Of a stretch of 64,000 nt of DNA, positions 46,996-58,016 are shown one piece after another (position 1 is the stretch's first letter; every line of letters begins with the position of its first letter). Location of the stretch: contig NZ_FOYD01000002.1 of assembly GCF_900115905.1 (NCBI RefSeq), forward strand, positions 186,001 through 250,000. Reading direction: 5' to 3'. The position numbers were made by a program, and so were the translations under genes. A model generated the notes under the pieces. The model was not told the origin of the DNA, did no database searches, and was given only the letters and a program-made list of their open reading frames with translations. The DNA comes from Halopseudomonas formosensis (lineage in GTDB: Bacteria > Pseudomonadota > Gammaproteobacteria > Pseudomonadales > Pseudomonadaceae).

Positions 46996-48255
46996 TCAGC
47001 GGGCGACCTCCGGGTCGCCCGCTTCCTCATCCGGCTTCTGCTCGTCCACCACCATCTCCAGGGCTTCGGCCGACACCGTATGTGCCATGCTGACCTGACG
47101 CGCTGCAGCCGCGACGATGCGGTCACGGGTGTGGTACCAGCTCCACAGGCTGTACAGGCCACAGGCACTGAACATGGCCAGGAAATACAGGGGCAGCAGG
47201 GTTGCCGAGCCGGCCATCAGCCAACCGGCAATGGCCGGCCCGACTGCCGAACCCACGCCATGCAGCATCAGCATGCCGGCACTGCCGGATAGCACGTCTT
47301 CCTTGCGCAGGTGATCGATGAGGTGAGCCACCACCGTGGGATACACCGAAAAGGAGCCTGCACCGAAGAGAGCGGCGCCAATCAGCAACCCTGCCCTCAC
47401 GCTGCCGAACATGGCCATCACCAGCCCACCCAGCGCCGCCAGACCAGCCACCACCATCAGCGCCATGCGCCGGTCGATGCGGTCGGAGACCATTGCCATC
47501 GGCCACTGGGACAGGGCCCCGGCTACCACTACCAGGGACATGAAGCTGGCGATCTCCCCGGTCTCCAATCCCATGCGCCCGGCAAAGAGCGCGCCCAGGC
47601 CCCAGAATCCACCCATGGCCAGGCCCGACAGAACCGCGCCGGCGCAGGCGACGGGGGCCGCCCGCCACAAGGCTGTGAGCCGCAGCCCGGGGACGTCGGC
47701 TATCTCCGGCTGGGGCAAGCGCGTGGCCACCACCGGCATGATGGCCACGATGACGAAGAAGGCCGAGACGCCGAACATCAGGTTGGCCAGCGGATTGTTT
47801 ACCTGCAGCAGCTGCTGTGACAGCGCCAGTGCGCCAAGGTTGACCGCCATGTAGACCGAGAACACCCGGGCACGGCGCTCTTTGGGCGCTCCGGAGTTGA
47901 GCCAGCTCTCGATGGACGCGGATACCCCCACCAGCATGGTCCCGGCCACCAGCCGCAGGAGCAGCCAGAAGAGCATGTTGACGAACATCACATGGAGAAT
48001 GATGCAGCCCGCCGCGGCTGAGGCGAAAAAGGCAAAGGCGCGGATATGCCCCATACGACGGATCAGCCGGGGGCACAGCCAGGTGCCGAGCATGAACCCG
48101 GCAAAGTAGGCGGATCCGAACAGACCCAGAACCTGATCGGAAAAGCCTTCAGCGTCACCGCGCAGTGGCACCAGTGTATTGAGCAGCCCTGTCCCCATGA
48201 GCATGAGGGCTACGCCGGTCAACAGGGCACTGATGGTGGTCACTATGCGTAGCAT
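46996..48255 (-). CDS. MFS transporter, YcaD-like
   Basis: The 419-residue carrier has twelve membrane helices. Markers are GLLNTLVPLRGDAEGFSDQV near 23-42, GLFGSAYFAGFMLGTWLCPR near 45-64, and RLVAGTMLVGVSASIESWLN near 102-121. In the second half are GFWGLGALFAGRMGLETG and the DRIDRRMAL loop. The ESWLN-A motif is typical of the YcaD/CynX-like branch, whose substrate is unknown. The C-terminal tail (EQKPDEEAGDPEVAR) is cytoplasmic and its codons form the terminator of the facing gene. Confidence 0.87.
   Translation of the reverse strand: MLRIVTTISALLTGVALMLMGTGLLNTLVPLRGDAEGFSDQVLGLFGSAYFAGFMLGTWLCPRLIRRMGHIRAFAFFASAAAGCIILHVMFVNMLFWLLLRLVAGTMLVGVSASIESWLNSGAPKERRARVFSVYMAVNLGALALSQQLLQVNNPLANLMFGVSAFFVIVAIMPVVATRLPQPEIADVPGLRLTALWRAAPVACAGAVLSGLAMGGFWGLGALFAGRMGLETGEIASFMSLVVVAGALSQWPMAMVSDRIDRRMALMVVAGLAALGGLVMAMFGSVRAGLLIGAALFGAGSFSVYPTVVAHLIDHLRKEDVLSGSAGMLMLHGVGSAVGPAIAGWLMAGSATLLPLYFLAMFSACGLYSLWSWYHTRDRIVAAAARQVSMAHTVSAEALEMVVDEQKPDEEAGDPEVAR
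46998..47023 (+). terminator. Terminator embedded in the 3' end of the convergent MFS gene
   Basis: AGCGGGCGACC, loop TCCG, GGTCGCCCGCT is a perfect 11-bp stem starting six bases after the propeller-gene stop and followed by TCCTCATCC. It also encodes the last residues (GDPEVAR) of the MFS protein on the other strand. Confidence 0.65.
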
Positions 48256-48392
48256 GCAAGGCCTCTGGCAGAATGATTCAGAAGGTATGGCACCCCATCC
48301 AAGCTAAGACAGGATCGGCGATCCCGCCACCGCGCCGAGTAAAACCGCTACACTGGCCGCAAGCCCCTGAACCCGCACCGGAGGGAATGTGC

Positions 48393-48860
48393 ATGCCCGA
48401 ACGGCATCTGTTGATCGTCGCCCACGCCCCGTCTGAAAACACCCGTCTGCTGCGCGATGCCGCCGTACGTGGGGCCAGCGCGGACACCATCGAGAACGTG
48501 CAGGTGCGCTGGGTGGCACCGCTGGAAGCCACCCCGGAGGATGTGCTGCAGGCCGACGGCATCCTTCTCGGCACCACGGAAAACCTGGGCTACATGAGCG
48601 GGGCGCTGAAGGATTTCTTTGATCGCTGCTACTACCCGGTGCTGGAGAAGAAGCAGGGCCTGCCCTGCGCCCTCTATATCCGGGCCGGGCATGACGGGAC
48701 AGGCACCCGCCGGGCGGTGGAGACCATAGTCACCGGCCTGCGCTGGACCTGGGTGCAGGATCCACTGGTACTGCGCGGCGAATGGCAGCCGGGGTTTGTC
48801 GGCAGCGTGGAAGAACTCGCACTGTATATGGCTGCCGGGCTGGATGCCGGCATCTTCTGA
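48393..48860 (+). CDS. Flavodoxin-like NAD(P)H-dependent oxidoreductase
   Basis: The 155-residue protein starts MPERHLLIVAHAPSENTRLL, a flavodoxin-type phosphate loop. It has ADGILLGTTENLGYMSGALK and FFDRCYYPVLEKK around residues 53-82, and AGHDGTGTRRAVETIV. It belongs to the FMN-binding NAD(P)H reductase family close to WrbA-like proteins. The physiological acceptor is unknown. GGAGGGA precedes; an ATG at 48387 is an alternative start. It converges on the MgtC-like gene with 12 bases between the stops. Confidence 0.8.
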   Translation: MPERHLLIVAHAPSENTRLLRDAAVRGASADTIENVQVRWVAPLEATPEDVLQADGILLGTTENLGYMSGALKDFFDRCYYPVLEKKQGLPCALYIRAGHDGTGTRRAVETIVTGLRWTWVQDPLVLRGEWQPGFVGSVEELALYMAAGLDAGIF

Positions 48861-48872
48861 GCGCTGGGCGCC

Positions 48873-50159
48873 TCAGACCAGCAGCAGCGCCGCACCACCG
48901 GCCAGCAGGGCCAGCAGCAATATGGAGCTGGCCCAGCGCGCCAGAGGCAGTCCGCCGACCACCAACACCATGACCGCCTTGACCGCTGTATTGGTCAGCG
49001 CCGCCAGCAGTATGCCGCGCACCGCCACGGTCTCGTCCAGACCATCGCGCGCCTGCTGCGCCAGGGCAATGGTGACCGCGTCCACATCGGCAACGCCTGC
49101 CAGCACCGACAGCACATAGACCCCCTGGCTGCCGAACCAGTGCTCGGCACCGCTGGAAAGCATGAAGATCAGGGTCAGCAGCCCGGCCATGACCAGCGCC
49201 TGCTGCAGATCCAGCGGGTTGTGCATCGGCGGGGCGTGCCGCACCGGCTGCTCGCCACGGTGGCGCCAGATGATCCAGCCCAGCGCCAGCAGGGGTATCA
49301 ACGCCAGTGCCATCACGCCCGGCAGCAGAGGCATGACCAAAGCACGGTTGACCACTGCCACCTCGATCAGCAGACGTACCGCCATGGTGCCACAGGCCAG
49401 GGCAATCCCGGCGCCAAGCAATGCACTGCGGCTGCTATCTACACGGGCCATCCGCGAGAAGGCCAGGGTCAATGCGGTACTGGAAGCCAGGCCGCCGAGC
49501 AACGCGGTCAGCACCAGACCGACCCGATCCCCCAGCAGCCGGACCGCGAAATAGCCGGCGAAGCTGATGCCGGCAATGAGAATGACCAGCCAGCCGATGA
49601 CCTGGGGATTGATGCTGTCCCAGGGGCCCATGGACTGATTGGGCAGCAATGGCAGCACCACCAGCACTATCACCAGCAGCTGCAGGGAAGCATTGAGCTC
49701 CAGCCGCGACAGATTGCGCAGCAGCGCGTGAAGACGCTCCTTGGAGCCGAGCAGCACGGCGGTGACCACGGCCGCCGTGGCCGCCTCCAGATACAGGCCG
49801 TGTACTGCCAGGGCCCCCAGCAGGAAGGCCAGCAGGGCTGCCACTTCGGTGGTCGCACCGAGATCGCCGGTTGCCCGGCTGGTGTGGATGTAGCCGGCGA
49901 TAAGCAGAGCGGTAACGCCGGGCAAGGCCGCCGCCAGCACCCAGTGGCTGCTGAGGATACCCAACTGGGCCACTACCCCGCCGGCCAGTCCCAGCAGACC
50001 GAAGGTGCGGATACCGGTCACCGTCTGGTCATCTATCTCTTCGTGGCGGGCGCCGTCCAGATTCTGCGACTGCCAGCCCCTTTCGAAGCCGATGATCAGC
50101 CCGACCGCCATAGCGATCAGCAGGCCCGTCAGCTCGATGTCATAACCCAGTCCATTCAT
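48873..50159 (-). CDS. MgtC/SapB N-domain plus DUF4010 membrane protein
   Basis: The start at 50159 has AAGGA directly upstream. The 428-residue protein has about twelve membrane helices. The first 140 residues are MgtC-like (IAMAVGLIIGFERGWQ, GIRTFGLLGLAGGVVAQLG, TEVAALLAFLLGALAV). The remaining part is DUF4010, with ALLGGLASSTALTLAFSRMA and LAGVADVDAVTIALAQQARD. MgtC proteins act in magnesium limitation and ATP-synthase control; the long DUF4010 form is uncharacterised. It is divergent from sprT, with 53 bases between. Confidence 0.88.
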   Translation of the reverse strand: MNGLGYDIELTGLLIAMAVGLIIGFERGWQSQNLDGARHEEIDDQTVTGIRTFGLLGLAGGVVAQLGILSSHWVLAAALPGVTALLIAGYIHTSRATGDLGATTEVAALLAFLLGALAVHGLYLEAATAAVVTAVLLGSKERLHALLRNLSRLELNASLQLLVIVLVVLPLLPNQSMGPWDSINPQVIGWLVILIAGISFAGYFAVRLLGDRVGLVLTALLGGLASSTALTLAFSRMARVDSSRSALLGAGIALACGTMAVRLLIEVAVVNRALVMPLLPGVMALALIPLLALGWIIWRHRGEQPVRHAPPMHNPLDLQQALVMAGLLTLIFMLSSGAEHWFGSQGVYVLSVLAGVADVDAVTIALAQQARDGLDETVAVRGILLAALTNTAVKAVMVLVVGGLPLARWASSILLLALLAGGAALLLV

Positions 50160-50212
50160 TCCTTGTCCGCTTCCTTTTCCCGTCCGGCCCACCGGCCCGT
50201 ATAATGCGCGCC

Positions 50213-50701
50213 ATGGAACTCATAATGCACCGACTCGAAGAGTGCTACCAGCTCGCCGAGCGCCATTTCAACCGCCCCTTTCCCCGCCCGCAGGTAACCC
50301 TGGACCTTCGCGGACAGAAGGCCGGCGTGGCCTATCTGTATCGCAATCTGCTGCGTTTCAATGGGCAATTGTATCGGGAGAACGCCGAGGATTTCCTGCG
50401 GCAGACCGTGCCCCATGAGGCAGCCCATCTGCTGGCCCATGCCCTCTATGGCGAGCGCATCCGGCCCCACGGGAAGGAATGGAAGGGGCTGATGACCGGC
50501 CTGTTCGGGCTGCCGGCGCTGCGCTGTCATGACTATCAGGTACCCCGGAGGCGCAGTACCCGCTATCTGTACCGCTGCGCCTGCCCCGAGCACATACCCT
50601 TCACTCCGCAGCGCCATGCTCTGGTGGCCCGGGGGCGACGCTATTCCTGCCTGCGCTGCGGGAGCATGCTGCGTTTTACCGGCCAGCAGCAGTCGGTCTA
50701 G
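50213..50701 (+). CDS. sprT: SprT-family zinc metalloprotease-like protein
   Basis: The 162-residue protein has the SprT core: VTLDLRGQKAGVAYLYRNLL near 28-47, the zinc site QTVPHEAAHLLAH (H68, E69, H72) and a C-terminal zinc ribbon with YRCACPEH and YSCLRCGSM. It is related to SPRTN, the DNA-protein crosslink protease, though bacterial activity is not established. A perfect TATAAT lies at 50200-50205, so the ATG at 50204 would be inside the -10 box. The ATG at 50213 or 50225 must be used, on a very short or leaderless transcript. The 3' end overlaps the next gene by four bases. Confidence 0.85.
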   Translation: MELIMHRLEECYQLAERHFNRPFPRPQVTLDLRGQKAGVAYLYRNLLRFNGQLYRENAEDFLRQTVPHEAAHLLAHALYGERIRPHGKEWKGLMTGLFGLPALRCHDYQVPRRRSTRYLYRCACPEHIPFTPQRHALVARGRRYSCLRCGSMLRFTGQQQSV

Positions 50702-51528
50702 TCGGCCGGGGCGACGACATCCGCCGCCCGGTGCAGATTGTTGATGTAGAGCTGCAGCGAGTAACCCAGCCGCTGTTGCAGACCGGCAGCCCAGTCATGC
50801 ATCGCCGGGCGGTCCAGGTTCAGGGGTGGCTGACCGGCGGCGGGGATGAACAGCAGTATGTTGCCCTCCTCCACCTGTACCTGCAGATACTGGTCACCGA
50901 AGAGCTCGTTGAGCAGGCTGGCACCATAGGGCAGCCCACTTTCGCCCATCTGCCACTGGTTGATCACCAGCACGCCACCGGGGCGCAGGGCCTGCTGGCA
51001 TTTGTGGAAGAAACCGGACTGCAGTTGCAGCCGCGACAGCCCGCCTTCCATGTACAGATCGACAAACAGCAGGTCGCAGCTGGCAGCAGCGGAGTCGATG
51101 TAACGCTCGGCACAACCGATCCTGACCTGAAGACGGGGATCCTCACTCAGGCCGAGCCATTCCCGCGCCAGGGTCACCACCTCGCGGCGCAACTCCACGG
51201 CGGTCACCTGCTGCGGATCGAAATGCCGCAGCAGACTGTTGGCCAGGGCGCCGCCGCCCAGCCCCAGCAGGGTCATCTGCGCCGGCGCCGGGACCCAGAA
51301 GTTGGCCAGCTGCATGGCGCGGGTGTAGTCGTACTCGAGCCATGCCGGGTCCGGCATGAACACGCAGCTCTGCTCGGTCAGCGAGCCGAAATAGAGAAAC
51401 CGGTAACCCTCACTGTTCTCGGTGATGCGCAGTGCGCCGTAGTCATCCCGCCGCTGTACCACCAGCGCTTCGCGTCCCGTCATCAAGAATCTGCATACCC
51501 TTGTCCACCACAGCCAAAACCAGGTCAT
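50698..51528 (-). CDS. Spermidine-synthase-like methyltransferase-fold protein
   Basis: The 276-residue protein has a spermidine-synthase-type Rossmann domain with LLGLGGGALANSLLRHF (SAM-like loop) near 88-104, VTAVELRREVVTLAREWLGL near 109-128, and CDLLFVDLYMEGGLSRLQ near 151-168. The DLY in place of the usual catalytic DSTDP suggests it is not a true polyamine synthase. Pseudomonas encodes many such paralogues of unknown role. The start could be at 51528 or 51483. It converges on sprT and overlaps its stop. Confidence 0.72.
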   Translation of the reverse strand: MTWFWLWWTRVCRFLMTGREALVVQRRDDYGALRITENSEGYRFLYFGSLTEQSCVFMPDPAWLEYDYTRAMQLANFWVPAPAQMTLLGLGGGALANSLLRHFDPQQVTAVELRREVVTLAREWLGLSEDPRLQVRIGCAERYIDSAAASCDLLFVDLYMEGGLSRLQLQSGFFHKCQQALRPGGVLVINQWQMGESGLPYGASLLNELFGDQYLQVQVEEGNILLFIPAAGQPPLNLDRPAMHDWAAGLQQRLGYSLQLYINNLHRAADVVAPAD

Positions 51529-51680
51529 GGATCACCCGTACCTGAATCGATGCCTGCCATTGTGGAGCAATTCGGCGCCCACGTCATGGTCGGCACCTCC
51601 GGCATCCGGCCGCTTCACTTGAGCCGGACGCGGATCAGCGCGCATAATGCCCAGCCTTCGCTGTTGCCATAGGCCTGCCC

Positions 51681-53507
51681 ATGTTCCGCTGGTTCGAACG
51701 ACGTCTGGATCCCTTTCCCACCGAGGACCCTGCCCAGCCACCCCGCGGGTTGCTGGCGTTCTGCGTGCATTACACCCGGGGCGCCTGGCCATTCCTGGTC
51801 ATCTCCGCCCTGCTGACCGCCTCGGTTGCCATCACCGAGGTCTGGCTGTTCAGTTTCCTCGGCAACATAGTCGACTGGCTGTCCCATCAGGACCGCAGCA
51901 CCTTCGTGCAGAACGAGGGCTGGAAGCTGGCCGGGATGTTCCTGGTGGTCATGGCCCTGCTGCCGCTGCTGGTGCTGACCAGCTCGCTGTTCAACTTCCA
52001 GACACTGATGGGCAACTACCCGATGCGCATCCGCTGGCTGGTGCACCGTTATCTGCTGCGCCAGTCGATGAGCTTCTTCCAGGATGAGTTCGCCGGTCGC
52101 ATCGCTACCAAGGTGATGCAGACGGCGCTGGCGGTGCGCGAATGCGTGATCAAGCTGATCGACGTGCTCAACTATGTTGCGGTGTACTTTCTGGGTACCG
52201 TGCTGGTGGTGGGGCTGGCCGACTGGCGCCTGATGATACCGCTGCTGGGCTGGGCGCTGGGTTATACGCTGATGATGCGCCATTTCATTCCCCGACTGGG
52301 CAAGGTGGCCGAGGAGCAGGCCGATGCCCGCTCGGTGATGACCGGCGGTATTGTCGATGCCTACACCAATATCCAGACGGTCAAGCTCTTTTCCCATGCC
52401 CAGCGCGAGGCGCGGCATGCCCGAGAGGGCATGACCGAATTCATGACCACAGTCTACCGGCAGATGCGTCTGGTGACCCTGGTCAACGTATCGCTCTACC
52501 TGCTCAACGGTATGCTGCTGGCCAGCGTGACCGGACTGGCCCTGTGGCTGTGGCTGCAGGCCAGCATAGGCGTGGGTGCGGTGGCGGTGGCCGTCGGTCT
52601 GGTGTTGCGCCTGTGGAGCATGTCCCAGTGGATCATGTGGGAGATCTCTGCGCTGTTCGAGAACATCGGCACAGTGCAGGACGGGGTGCAGACCATTGCC
52701 CGACCGCAGACGGTAACCGATCATGAGGATGCGAAGGAGCTGGTGGTCAGCCAGGGAGAAATTCGCTTCGATCAGGTCAGCTTCCACTACGGCAAGGGCA
52801 GCGGCGTGCTCGAGGATCTCAACCTGCATATCCGCCCGGGTGAGCGCATCGGTCTGGTCGGCCGTTCGGGAGCAGGCAAGTCCACCCTGGTCAATCTGCT
52901 GCTGCGTTTCCATGACGTGGAGCGGGGCCGGATCCTGATCGACGGGCAGGATATTGCCGAGGTCAGTCAGGACTCCCTGCGCCGACATATCGGCATGGTC
53001 ACCCAGGACACCTCGCTGCTGCACCGCTCGGTACGGGACAACATCCTTTACGGGCGCCCTGATGCAACCGAGGAGATGATGCTGGAGGCGGCGCGCAGCG
53101 CCCACGCCGATGGTTTCATCCCGGGGCTGAGCGATGCCCGCGGGCGCCGTGGCTATGATGCCCATGTGGGCGAGCGCGGGGTCAAGCTGTCGGGCGGACA
53201 GCGCCAGCGCATCGCCATCGCCCGGGTAATGCTCAAGGATGCTCCCATCCTGATTCTGGATGAAGCCACCTCGGCGCTGGACTCGGAGGTCGAAGCGGCC
53301 ATTCAGGAAAACCTCAATCTGCTGATGCGCGGCAAGACGGTGATCGCCATTGCCCACCGCCTGTCCACCATCGCCGAAATGGACAGGCTCATCGTCATGG
53401 ACCAGGGCCGCATCGTCGAGGATGGCAGCCACGCCGAACTGATCAGCCGTGGCGGCCTCTATGCCCAACTGTGGGCCCGGCAGTCAGGCGGCTTCCTCGG
53501 CGAATAG
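51681..53507 (+). CDS. ABC transporter, fused permease and ATPase (exporter half)
   Basis: The 608-residue half-transporter has six membrane helices (about 40-330). The nucleotide-binding domain follows, with Walker A GRSGAGKST near 395-403, Q-loop GMVTQDTSLL, signature LSGGQRQRIAIARV, Walker B ILILDEATSALD and H-loop IAHRLST. This is the MsbA/lipid-A or multidrug exporter type and would act as a homodimer. The substrate is unknown. Its stop is 17 bases from the convergent acnA stop. Confidence 0.92.
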   Translation: MFRWFERRLDPFPTEDPAQPPRGLLAFCVHYTRGAWPFLVISALLTASVAITEVWLFSFLGNIVDWLSHQDRSTFVQNEGWKLAGMFLVVMALLPLLVLTSSLFNFQTLMGNYPMRIRWLVHRYLLRQSMSFFQDEFAGRIATKVMQTALAVRECVIKLIDVLNYVAVYFLGTVLVVGLADWRLMIPLLGWALGYTLMMRHFIPRLGKVAEEQADARSVMTGGIVDAYTNIQTVKLFSHAQREARHAREGMTEFMTTVYRQMRLVTLVNVSLYLLNGMLLASVTGLALWLWLQASIGVGAVAVAVGLVLRLWSMSQWIMWEISALFENIGTVQDGVQTIARPQTVTDHEDAKELVVSQGEIRFDQVSFHYGKGSGVLEDLNLHIRPGERIGLVGRSGAGKSTLVNLLLRFHDVERGRILIDGQDIAEVSQDSLRRHIGMVTQDTSLLHRSVRDNILYGRPDATEEMMLEAARSAHADGFIPGLSDARGRRGYDAHVGERGVKLSGGQRQRIAIARVMLKDAPILILDEATSALDSEVEAAIQENLNLLMRGKTVIAIAHRLSTIAEMDRLIVMDQGRIVEDGSHAELISRGGLYAQLWARQSGGFLGE

Positions 53508-53524
53508 CCCTCCGCCGCCCTGCC

Positions 53525-56257
<2,733 letters not shown>

Positions 56258-56292
56258 CAGTAACCTCCTGAGAAAACAGTCCAGAATGCGGG

Positions 56293-56319
56293 TAAAGCAA
56301 GATCACCCGCAGCCGATAG
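56293..56319 (+). promoter_or_regulatory. Sigma-28 (FliA) promoter of aer
   Basis: TAAAGCAA (56293-56300), exactly 11 bases, then GCCGATAG (56312-56319). The FliA consensus is TAAAGTTT-N11-GCCGATAA. It lies 42 bases before the aer ATG in the 103-base acnA-aer gap. Confidence 0.75.
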
Positions 56320-56360
56320 CTATCAGCATAGTTCAGGTACCACCCAAGTTCAGGTAAGCC

Positions 56361-57914
56361 ATGCGCAAGAATCTGCCCGTTACACAAAAAGAAATACAAC
56401 TTCGGGACGACCAGCGTCTCATCACCGCCACCGATCTGAAGGGGGTGATTACCTACTGCAACGACACCTTTGCCGAGGTATCCGGCTTCACCCGGGAGGA
56501 GCTGCTGGGCCAGGCGCATAACCTGATCCGCCATCCGGACGTCCCCCCGGCGGTATTTGCCCACCTCTGGAGCTATCTGAAGCAGGGCCGCAGCTGGATG
56601 GGCATAGTGAAGAACCGCGCCAGGAACGGGGACCACTACTGGGTGAATGCCTTCATCACGCCCATCCGCGAGGGGGATCAGGTGGTGGGCTTCGAGTCGG
56701 TGCGGGTCAGGGCCACCCCCGAAGAAATCGCGCGTACCACTGCCTTCTATGCGCGCCTGCACAGCGGCCGTGGCATGCCGATCAACTGGCATCGCCAGCT
56801 GCTTGCCATGGCGCCGGCCACACTGTGCAGTGTCATCGGTGGCGCAGGCGTCTATCTGGCCGGTCCGCTGGGCCTGATCCCGGCGCTCCTGCTGGCTGCG
56901 CCCATAGGACTGCTGTTGCAGCAGCACCGTGACCGCCGGTTGATCGGCCTGTTCGGCAGTGCCGAAAGCAACATTGCCGACCCCTTGCTGGCGCCGATGT
57001 ATAGCGATCAGGAAGGTCCGCTGGGGCGCCTGGAAATGGCTCTGTACAGCCATGAGGCCCGGCTGCGCACCTGCATCAGCCGGGTCGATGACTTCACTGA
57101 GCAGCTGCGTCAGCAGGCGACCCGGAGCAGGGAACTGTCACACCAGTCCAGCGAGCAGCTGGAGCGTCAGCGGGCGGAAACCGACATGGTCGCCGCCGCC
57201 ATCAACGAGATGGCCGCGGCCAGCCAGGAGGTAGCCGGCAACGTCGTCCGCACCGCCGAAGCGACCCAGATGGCCAACCAGCAGGCCGATCAGGGCAAGC
57301 AGGTCGCCTCGCTGGCCAGGGACGCCATTGAAAGCCTGTCCGAGGCGGTAAGCTCAGCTGCCACTGCGGCCTCGCGTCTGGCCAGTGATGCCCAGGAGAT
57401 CGGCACCGTGGTCGATGTGATCCGGGGCATCGCCGAGCAGACCAACCTGCTGGCACTGAACGCGGCCATCGAGGCAGCCCGGGCCGGCGAACAGGGTCGC
57501 GGTTTTGCGGTAGTGGCCGATGAGGTGCGCGCCCTGGCCAAGCGGACTGCCGACTCCACCGAACAGATCCACCGCATGATCGACAACCTGCAGCAGGCCA
57601 CCGGACGCACCATGGACACCATGCGCACCGGCAAGGACCAGGCCGATCGGGGTGTGGCCCATGTCATCGAGGCCGACGAGGCGCTGGACAGGATCCGCGA
57701 AGCCATCTCCCGCGTAAGTGCCATGGGCGAGCAGATCGCCAGCGCCGCCGAGGAGCAGAGCGCCGTTGCGGAGGAGATCAACCGCAGCATAAGCAACATC
57801 GCCCTGCTCTCCGACCAGACCGCCACCCAGGCCCGGCAGAACGCCCGTCTCAGCGACGAGCTGGCCGGCACCGCCAACAGCCAGAGCGAACTGGTGGCAC
57901 GCTTCAGAATCTGA
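56361..57914 (+). CDS. aer: Aer-type aerotaxis receptor (PAS-MCP)
   Basis: The 517-residue receptor has an N-terminal PAS domain ([20 protein letters not shown] near 31-50, [33 protein letters not shown]) that would hold FAD. A membrane hairpin at about 152-190 and a cytoplasmic signalling domain with [20 protein letters not shown] follow. It senses redox state or oxygen through the electron-transport chain. The gene is divergent from acnA and has a near-consensus FliA promoter, so it is part of the motility regulon. glmS follows 102 bases later under its own signals. Confidence 0.94.
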   Translation: MRKNLPVTQKEIQLRDDQRLITATDLKGVITYCNDTFAEVSGFTREELLGQAHNLIRHPDVPPAVFAHLWSYLKQGRSWMGIVKNRARNGDHYWVNAFITPIREGDQVVGFESVRVRATPEEIARTTAFYARLHSGRGMPINWHRQLLAMAPATLCSVIGGAGVYLAGPLGLIPALLLAAPIGLLLQQHRDRRLIGLFGSAESNIADPLLAPMYSDQEGPLGRLEMALYSHEARLRTCISRVDDFTEQLRQQATRSRELSHQSSEQLERQRAETDMVAAAINEMAAASQEVAGNVVRTAEATQMANQQADQGKQVASLARDAIESLSEAVSSAATAASRLASDAQEIGTVVDVIRGIAEQTNLLALNAAIEAARAGEQGRGFAVVADEVRALAKRTADSTEQIHRMIDNLQQATGRTMDTMRTGKDQADRGVAHVIEADEALDRIREAISRVSAMGEQIASAAEEQSAVAEEINRSISNIALLSDQTATQARQNARLSDELAGTANSQSELVARFRI

Positions 57915-58016
57915 GCTGCGGCGCAGCCCCGGATCCTGAAGCGCAAGATAAATCCTGTGCTGCGCGACGGCCGGTGATAAAATGCCGACCTCGCATCCCA
58001 CAACAGGACTCTACAC

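Noticed and set aside
51615-53468. 617-codon minus-strand frame opposite the ABC transporter
   Set aside because: The plus strand carries complete Walker A, signature and Walker B motifs; the opposite frame is a shadow.
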